A stretch of 64,000 nucleotides of DNA. It comes from Alitta virens. Taxonomy: Eukaryota > Annelida > Polychaeta > Phyllodocida > Nereididae. The DNA lies in contig OW028579.1 in NCBI GenBank assembly GCA_932294295.1, positions 1,567,085 through 1,631,084 on the forward strand, given 5' to 3'. This document shows positions 57,258 through 64,000 of the stretch, in pieces. The position numbers and the translations under genes were made by a program. Position 1 is the stretch's first letter. The number at the start of each line of letters is the position of its first letter. A model generated the notes under the pieces. That model did no database searches and was not told where the DNA came from. It worked only from the letters and a program-made list of their open reading frames with translations.

Positions 57258-57365
57258 TTGACATAGTTATCACTCCCTGGTGATCACTGAAGTGGAAAAT
57301 ATTATCAGCCTGCTTGAGCTGATAACTGATTTTATCACCAGCGAATATTGCCTTTTGATTGGCTG
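57258..57365. repeat. Hairpin-rich block related to 56233
   Basis: ATAGTTATCACTCCCTGGTG, an inner perfect stem TTATCAGC ... GCTGATAA (57302-57325), and TTTTATCACCAGCGAATATT form nested inverted repeats. Its start resembles that of the 56233 palindrome. Confidence 0.5.
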
Positions 57366-57672
57366 AGGAGGGTCTCGAATGGTATTATTGTTTTAACCGT
57401 TTAATTTCTATCAAAGGATGACTAAATCAATTCACACTTTTCTTCGACTTGTTATTCATGTGTATGTGGACCTAACACAGTAGACTGTAGTGTGTTATGC
57501 AATGATAACTTCATATTCTGTATATGTCATTGTTAGCCCTTTTGCTTAGGCTAGTACAATGATTATCTTAGTGTAATCATGTGTGGGATTGCCAATAAAC
57601 AGACTAGCTACAACTAATGCCCAATAAAGGTCAATGACCCGTGTGTCCAGACCACTACAATACAGCTGAACA
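57366..57672. other. Low-copy sequence, nothing recognised
   Basis: No features of note. Confidence 0.4.
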
Positions 57673-58104
57673 GTGAAAGCACGCCATTAAGATCACAACT
57701 TGCCTTTTTACTAATTAAGATTAAGTAAGATCGAATTAAGATTAAGTAAGATCGAATTAATATTATTGTGTAATTTTATTCTTAGAAACTGTTTTTAATT
57801 AAACTTATTTTTTTTAGTGTTTTTTTTTACTGTTTATACTTCTACGTTTTTTTTTTTTTTTTTACTTTATTAACTTCTATGCCACTTACACATAGGGGTG
57901 TGAACAAAATATATTGAAATAAAAATATATTGAATAATAAATTGTTTTACCAAGTAAACAATAACAATTTACTCCAGGACATACTTGTTGTGTGACAGTT
58001 AATTATCAAATGGTTTAAAAACAACTGTAAAAATTAAATATTTCTTACTTACTATTTAGTGGTGTCAATAGTGAGGTCGTCCTTAGGTTAGGTCCCACTG
58101 TAGC
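57673..58104 (+). mobile_element. Possible family L element with weak inverted ends
   Basis: The left CAGTGAAAGCACGCCATTAA and the reverse complement of the right end CAGTGGGACCTAACCTAAGG share CAGTG, A, C, CC and TAAG in order. The right side carries AATAGTGAGGTCGTCC. AT-rich interior with T16 near 57846. The assignment is weak. Confidence 0.35.
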
Positions 58105-58454
58105 AGAAACAGTATGAATATGACATATATCTGATTTGCCCTGTTGGGTTTCATGTCTATTGACTAAACGTCACACATCAGGCTTAGCTAAACCAAATTT
58201 AGGCTGACCTGCACAGATGCCAATATGTAGGCCATATGCTGAAAATGCCTATTCTCATTGAGGACTGTATTTCTTCTGAGAGAGAGAGAAAGACTCAAAT
58301 ATTCAAATATCTATATTATGGAACATATATATATTACGGAACATAAGATGTTATCAGTTAAAATTTGGATGTGATTGTTTTTATTATAACAAGCAGCTTT
58401 TATTAAAAGATTGGCTGAAACTCAATAGCTTTTTTTTTTTTTTTTTTTTTTGTA
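58105..58454. other. Low-copy sequence ending in a T tract
   Basis: About 22 consecutive T (58430-58451) abut the family C element. No gene. Confidence 0.5.
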
Positions 58455-58605
58455 CATGGCCAAATGTGCCACGTGCGTTTTCCATGAGAAGGATAAACCC
58501 ATGGAAAACGCATGGTATTTATCTAATTATAAAATGGAAAAAACCATGCGTTTTCCATGCGTTTATCCAAACGCATGGAAAATGCACGTAGCACAATTGG
58601 CCATG
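58455..58605 (-). mobile_element. Family C palindromic MITE, 151 bp
   Basis: It starts CATGGCCAAATGTGCCACGT and ends with the complement of CATGGCCAATTGTGCTACGT, so it is inverted relative to 21066. TA flanks both ends. Multiple CGCATGGAAAA blocks. Confidence 0.88.
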
Positions 58606-58939
58606 TAGAATCTAGAGACCTGCAAAGTGTAAAAGTTGGCCACTTTATGTAACCATTTAGTCAAAACAATTTTCATTGCATATATATCACCCACGAGCTA
58701 TTTACCAAGAGTGGATCTGCAACACAGATATGTGCAACTGGCCCGGTGACAAATGAAGCAATTTGCCACATTGTCATGATAAAAGAACCTTGGGGACATC
58801 CCGTTTTGCAGACAGGAAAATAATGAATTGGGCAACTTTGATTGAGTGCCCCTTCCACAATGTCAAGATCTCATGATAGAGAACAGGGAAATGAGCTTCC
58901 TTTCTAATGAAAATAGTTCTTCATTAAAAAAAAGGGTTT
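58606..58939. other. Low-copy sequence, nothing recognised
   Basis: A 61-codon minus frame (58673-58858) has no recognised motif. Confidence 0.4.
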
Positions 58940-59131
58940 AGTGCAGTATAGCAGACCCAAATTTATGCCCATATTTGGCGGCCATTAAAAATAAAATTTT
59001 ATCAAATATTTTACAAGTTTTAAGTTCAAGCACAATTAAAATAACAATTACATTTCAAGCATTTAACGTCATATACCTGGCAATAAGGCTTGTTAAATAT
59101 GGTCATAAATCTGGGTCCGCTATACTGCACT
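58940..59131 (+). mobile_element. Family M MITE, 192 bp
   Basis: Inverted ends of about 38 bp: AGTGCAGTATAGCAGACCCA at the left and, reverse-complemented, AGTGCAGTATAGCGGACCCA at the right, both continuing to CATATTT. The interior is AT-rich and non-coding. Confidence 0.85.
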
Positions 59132-59221
59132 TTTTCCAAAAAAAATAACGCTTTTGGCGGGTTTGTTTTCCATTCCGATATACTTTAGTCTGACCTGGTG
59201 GTTTCCTGTGGTGCCCAGATA

Positions 59222-59598
59222 ACTTCCAAATCAAGCCAACATCGGCTTCCCAGATAGCCCAAACGGACTGCTTCAGGTCATGTAGGCTTCGCGCAAGCCA
59301 GCTTCTTTGAGTTACATCCCAGATATCATGCTAACATCAGCTTCCGAGATAGCATTCCAAATTGGGACAACAGTGTTTCAACATTGGGTAAGACCATTAT
59401 TTGTGGAAAAAATAATGGGCCTCACTGTGCCTAGATAACACATCTGATGACGCTGGGGTATCTTGAATGGTGACATGCCAATGCTGGCCACTGTTTACCA
59501 AGATAGCATTCCAAATCCGGCCAGCATCGTTTCTATATCATGTTGACGTCGCCGACATCGTGCCGACGTCAAAACTTTTTCGAATGCTATCTGGGTAC
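59222..59598 (+). mobile_element. Cluster of family E elements
   Basis: A clean copy is 59496-59598, with TACCAAGATAGCATTCCAAA at the left and GAATGCTATCTGGGTA at the right. Upstream are broken ends (CCCAGATAACTTCCAAATCA, CCCAGATAGCCC, GAGATAGCATTCCAAATTGG), suggesting nested or serial insertions of the same family. Confidence 0.7.
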
Positions 59599-59708
59599 CT
59601 GATGGTGATAACAGTGAACCAACTTTAAGCCGATGTGACTCGTCATCTAGGTTGTGGAAAGTTGATCATACTAGCAAAGTATAATACATTGTACAATGGC
59701 AATGCTAC

Positions 59709-60047
59709 AATAGAGTCTTTTCACTGAGCAGCCTTGAGTTCAGCAAGACATAAGTCTTTCTTCGCCTTTTATTACTCATTTTGCTTTTCAGACATAGAAG
59801 ATCCTAACTAACCGATTCCATAAATATAATTTTCTCAGGGAAATAACAAAAATCAAATAAATGACAAGATGTCAAATATACATTAAAATGCACTAAAAAT
59901 ACTGCTGCTTGGATGCACTATGTTTCAGCCAATCACAGCCAAGGGTGGGAACTATTTCAGCCAATAGAATTGCAGCATTCTGTTGCAGCCACCTGGAGGA
60001 AATATAGAGAACCTTCTGTGAAAATCCACTAGTGAAAATCCACTATT
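59709..60047 (+). mobile_element. Family B MITE-like element, full length
   Basis: It starts AATAGAGTCTTTTCACTGAG and ends GTGAAAATCCACTATT. The last 15 bp are duplicated in tandem (GTGAAAATCCACTA twice). The interior is as in the other copies. Confidence 0.87.
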
Positions 60048-60612
60048 TGGTCCTTAATAACTCAGTAGCGAGATGATCTGATTCATCAGGTGGTCTTAAC
60101 TGTGAAGTGACTTATAGAGGGCGCTTAGAATGCAATATTTATGTCGAGAACACATGTTGTGAAATTGTATGCCACTGGCATTGTGTGCTTCTGAAATGTC
60201 CCTCTATTCACTATTGCATTGCATTCCACAATAGACAGCACTTGATTGATGAAAGAGTTTATTTCATATCTAGATGACATTTTCCATAAGGTGTCTTTTC
60301 ATAAAGTAGGATAACAATCCATCTTTGTTGTCATTTCTTTAGAAGTTATTTTCATACTTTTTATGAAGATCCTCTACTTTGGCAATGCCAGTTTCATTCT
60401 ATGTTATAAATGTCACATTCCAAAGACCTTCCACATAGATTGTATGGTTTATGAGCAAAGGATATGAGCTCCAAGATAAATTATAATAATAGTAATTGTT
60501 TATTTCTTTTTTGCGCATTCCATAAGTATAATTATCTCAATGCGCTTAACAAATAAAATGAATACAAAACTAATACAGGGAATAAAAGAAGCTAATTACA
60601 TCACACTCCATA
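60048..60612. other. Low-copy sequence, nothing recognised
   Basis: A family L word (CAGGTGGTCTTAACTGTGAAG) at about 60090 and a GCGCATTCC ... CAATGCGCTTAAC segment at 60513-60549 are possible dispersed-repeat traces. Confidence 0.4.
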
Positions 60613-60990
60613 GTGTTTCAGACTGCAAGACTTTCTGTCTTTGCTAACAATGTGCAATGGTGCTGCTCAAAACTGTCTCTCTCTTTAACTGAGATTCTTG
60701 CTCCAAAATGCAAAGATGTTACAAAGTGTGTTCGGACAGTATGTATGTGTGACTGCAAAACACTTGTTAATTTACATGCAGCACACACTGTACGTGAAAT
60801 GTCAATGGTGAGAGATGGACTTGCAGAGTTAGACTTTACTTCCAATGAAGTTAAATCAATTATTGAGGACATGTGTCTCAATTAATGTTTGCACTTTTAT
60901 TACTATAGTTTAAACCATGTATTGTATTAGTATTGTATTAGTATACCCAAGAGTATGAATAAAGATGATATATATATATATATAGTGTAG
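60613..60990 (+). other. Possible 3' end of a decayed coding sequence
   Basis: A 90-codon frame (60613-60885) ends with a hydrophilic stretch (ELDFTSNEVKSIIEDMCLN, stop), then AATAAA at 60958-60963 and (TA)n. The form suggests a LINE or a terminal exon. An 87-codon frame runs on the opposite strand. The family is not recognised. Confidence 0.25.
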
Positions 60991-61227
60991 AACATAAAAG
61001 TGGGTTTTAACTTGGATTTGAAAGAATCATAGTTTTTAGAAATGTTGAGTGTCAGGTAAATTGTTTCACATTTACTGCAAATGCTTGATAGCTGTAAGAT
61101 TTAAGTATCTAAATTGATGTGCTCTGCAAGGTAACTGTTGTGTTATTTCGTAAATTGTATGCACCTTGCTCTTTAATGAATACAAGGTCCTTGAGATATG
61201 ATGATGCAGTGAGTCAATATATACTTA

Positions 61228-61563
61228 TTAAACACTATGCACAAGTGTTTGAATTGAATACACAGTCCAACAGGTACAACCAATGGAGTGTTTGACGTAA
61301 GTCAGTGACATAATGATCGTCGTTTTTCTTCTCCGAAACACAAGTCGAGCCGCTGAATTCTGTATAGCTTGTAGCTTGTTGAATTGGAAATCCTGAATGC
61401 CAAACAGTAAGCTACTACAGTATCCGAGACGTGAGGTTATAAATGTGCGGACAAGTATGTCTGTAGTATAGATACCTGATAAAACTGAGGTCTTGCTGCT
61501 ATCGAGGGTTGACTGATGAGATGCGACAGCATCACAGTCATTTTCTATGACTTGTCTCCGCAC
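61228..61563 (-). pseudogene. LINE reverse-transcriptase C-terminal fragment, decayed
   Basis: The minus-strand frame carries the run RTFITSRLGYCSSLLFG followed by KLQAIQNSAARLV. These are hallmarks of the region after the reverse-transcriptase domain in CR1/L2/Jockey-type LINEs (usual forms FVTSRLDYCNSLL and LQ-VQN-AARLV). After about residue 88 the expected LHWLPV block continues only in other reading frames, so at least two frameshifts are present. The upstream catalytic domain is absent. It is a dead fragment that once belonged to the kind of element able to mobilise SINEs. Confidence 0.85.
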
Positions 61564-61652
61564 AGAGTTCTAGGTACTAGCGACTTGTCTCAGCACAGAG
61601 ATCTAGGTACTAGCAGAGCTGGCAAGAGCCCCAAACACCGGATGACTGGTTT

Positions 61653-61713
61653 TAGCTAATTATAATAAGGCAAAAATCATGCGTGGAAAATGCATGTGGC
61701 ACATTTGGCCATG
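61653..61713 (+). mobile_element. Family C element, truncated
   Basis: Only the right part from TAGCTAATTATAATAAGGCA to GGCACATTTGGCCATG is present, followed by TA. It has lost the left arm and part of the repeat near CATGCGTGGAAAATGC. Confidence 0.75.
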
Positions 61714-61934
61714 TACCAATTGAAAAGACAAAAGCTCAGTCCCATTACACTATATTGCGTATATATATATTACAAGGCATACACGTCTCAGACGAATAGT
61801 TAGTCTGTAAAGCAAAAAGAACATAAGCAATCTTAGCATGTTACATTATGCATGAGAAGGATGCCATCCTTTAAGGCTGTATGTGATGTATGAGCAAATT
61901 GCGCTGGTCAAGAGGAAGCAAATAACAATGCATA

Positions 61935-62766
61935 CAGGGTGCAGCCTAAAAACTTGCACCAGGCATCTCCTCTTTTGTGATAGCTCTAGGTTACTCAAAT
62001 GCTTAATATGAAGTATTTTAAAGTTTTGCCACATTTAGTTAAGGGTATAAGCAATTGGTCATTGTGATATTTTTTATCTTATAATGTCAGACAATATCAG
62101 TATCTGAATTATTGAGAGGGTTCGTGTTGCAGGGCTTGTTCTGAGTGACACACATCACGGAATTCAAATTTATGTCTGCTTGCATGGTGTCTCTAGTTGC
62201 AGAAAGTTTACAAATTAGAGATTTCCTAGTTACTACACCTCTGAAGCCACAAAAAAAATAATATTTGCACAAAATCCTCCTGCAATGTTTTTTATATATA
62301 CATATATATGTCATGGTATTAGATGATAAGAAGGTTGTTCCAGTTTTGATTGAGCAAGGTCATGAAATTAAAATGGAGAAATGTAATGGCATTCCAGTGG
62401 GACTTTTTGAATCCACAACTAATCTGGAAATAATCACAGGATGCACTTTCCGCCTCAAAGATGTTAATGCTCTACCTTATTATTAAAAATAAATCTATTT
62501 GCCCTATTTTTGGCAACAAAGGTCAAGAAAGGTGTCTGTAACACATCTGTATGATTAGTGCCATAATCTAATGCTTATATTGCAAAAGCTGAGGTGAAAA
62601 TCACCCGAAGGTGTGATAAGTGTGCATGTGCGATATTAACAAAGATATTTTAGGACTATTATTACTTTCATGTGTATGATTGCAGCTGCATGCGATTACA
62701 GCCAATTGATGTAATAACAAAAGAGGTAGCAGTAGCTGCTGGTGCAAGTTTTTATGCTGCACCCTG
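61935..62766 (+). mobile_element. 832-bp mariner-like element, TA-flanked
   Basis: The ends are CAGGGTGCAGCCTAAAAACT and, reverse-complemented, CAGGGTGCAGCATAAAAACT, extending to TTGCACCAG (29 bp with one mismatch) and a further similarity around CCTCTTTTGT. TA flanks both ends. CAGGGTG-type ends are usual for mariner elements, which are normally ~1.3 kb. This one is shorter. A 73-codon frame (62265-62486) is present but I see no transposase motif, so it is non-autonomous or internally replaced. Confidence 0.75.
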
Positions 62767-63713
62767 TAGTGTGGAGGACTTTCAGAGAAAAGACATGTGA
62801 GACAAAAGGCCTCTTTGGCTCATTGTTGGCCCATTGTTAGCACATCTGGCCCAATTTTGGCTCTGTTGGTATAGTATACATCAGGACCAGAGGGACCACA
62901 AATAAACCACAGTTTTCATGGCGCTTACATCTTGAGTGGTTAGTACCATTTGAACTTAACCAAAATCCGATACCTGTCTGGCAATCTTACAGAGATCATG
63001 AAACCAAATCTGATAATGGCTGTTCCCTTTGTTTTGGACTGGTTTCCCTTTGCCAGGTCAAGTGTTGTCCACTAATGCAAGTTATGTGATAAGTACACAG
63101 GACTTCCAAAGAGCAAGGACAGGAGCTTCAACACCCTAGTTTTACTCATCACCAACTCTTAAAAAGAGCCTTTTCTCTGTTTTCAGTTGGATTACCTACT
63201 ATTATTAAGGCGTGGGGCCCATTGCAACTGCATTGGTCGAGTTGCCCCTTTGTAAGACAATGACCTTTTTGACCGAGATATTCGCATTTATGACATTGTC
63301 TAGAATGACTGCCTTTTACAGCCATTTCCGTTTTAAAAGTTACCCACCCTATCAATACTGATTAATAACTAGATGTCTATAAGTTGCAGATTTCTCTTCC
63401 AGTACATCAAAGCCATCGAGATGAAACAAGATGCAGACTGAAATCCTAGCCGCACGGCTCTTAAAACAAGCACTTATGTGTAGACAAAGCCAGTGAATTA
63501 GTATCTGAAACTAGTTGGCATCTTGCCTTGCTTTCCATTGTCATCTTGCCTTTCTTATTCAAAGTATAGGACTTCTAATCCAAACATACCATAAGATGTT
63601 TGCCTTGCCCTATAAGTAAACTTTACAGGTAAGTCGGTGGTTGCTAAATTTAGAGCACCAAAAGGAGAATTTTAGGTGTTGTTCCAAGAAGATCTTGTAG
63701 TGCAAGCAAATGT
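62767..63713. other. Low-copy sequence, nothing recognised
   Basis: A 68-codon minus frame (63149-63355) contains several Cys/His residues (CHKCEYLGQKGHC) but not a spaced zinc-finger pattern I recognise. It is not called. Confidence 0.35.
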
Positions 63714-64000
63714 CTAAGTCTTTTCACTGAGCATCCCTGAATTCGACAAGATATAACTCTTCTTCTCCTTTTATTACTCAATTTGTTTTTCAGACATAGG
63801 AGATCCTAACTAATCTGTTCAATAAATATAACTTTCTCAGGAAAATAACAAAATCAATTAAATAAAATGTCAAATATACATTAAAATGCAATAAAAATAC
63901 CGCTGCTAGGATGCACTTTGCTTCAACCAATCACAGTTAAGGATGGGAACTTTTTCAGACAATAGAATTGCAGTATTCTGTAGTAGCCACCTGGTGGAAA
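63714..64000 (+). mobile_element. Family B MITE-like element, cut by window end
   Basis: It starts near CTAAGTCTTTTCACTGAGCA and runs through the full interior to GCCACCTGGTGGAAA at the last base. The right terminal repeat would lie beyond the window. Confidence 0.85.

Noticed and set aside
63149..63355. Possible zinc-finger peptide (Cys/His-rich)
   Set aside because: Spacing of Cys and His does not fit a known finger and the frame is short.

Overview
This is a 64 kb piece of nuclear DNA from an animal. The evidence is many tRNA-derived SINEs with target-site duplications, palindromic MITE-like DNA elements, a decayed LINE reverse-transcriptase fragment, long minisatellites, and no compact operon-like coding. 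The base composition is AT-rich by eye. The style fits a marine invertebrate, but nothing here fixes the species and I do not name one.

No complete protein-coding gene is visible. The longest open frames (40090-41364, 11492-12304, 11677-12156, 49638-50300, 34744-35275, 10588-11167) lie inside tandem repeats and are artefacts of repeat periods. The only non-transposon coding candidate with splice-like borders is a 110-bp possible exon at 17937-18046. The only recognisable protein family is the C-terminal part of a LINE reverse transcriptase, frameshifted, at 61228-61563 on the minus strand. The window therefore looks like a large intron or an intergenic desert.

Layout. 1-10.6 kb: SINE copies, a ~325-bp MITE family (family B), a TA-flanked MITE at 8915-9242 with an inverted second copy at 9511, and an inverted repeat pair at 228 and 8568. 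10.7-12.2 kb: a pentamer array followed by a 36-bp satellite. 12.2-23.4 kb: mostly low-copy sequence with LINE-like tails, the candidate exon, a palindromic MITE (family C), a nested SINE, and stretches rich in homeodomain-type ATTA motifs. 23.4-34 kb: a perfect 10-bp minisatellite, an inverted-repeat pair, more MITEs, and a SINE with a 15-bp duplication. 34.7-41.3 kb: a 16-bp minisatellite, several MITE families, and a 27-bp satellite with higher-order structure. 43.3-45.6 kb: the most striking object, a 2260-bp element with 46-bp perfect terminal inverted repeats, TAA flanks, and arrays of ACTCGCCGAGT inside both ends. 46-58 kb: a dense field of SINEs, a purine pentamer array, a CAG array, a TTAA-flanked element nested in another repeat, and a degenerate GAGGTGGTCTTAAT array. 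58-64 kb: MITEs, the LINE relic, an 832-bp mariner-like element, and a family B copy cut by the window end.

The story is successive transposition. SINEs need LINE enzymes in trans, MITEs need transposases encoded elsewhere, and some minisatellites appear to have grown from element ends. Family letters (A-Q) are labels I made for this window and are not database names.
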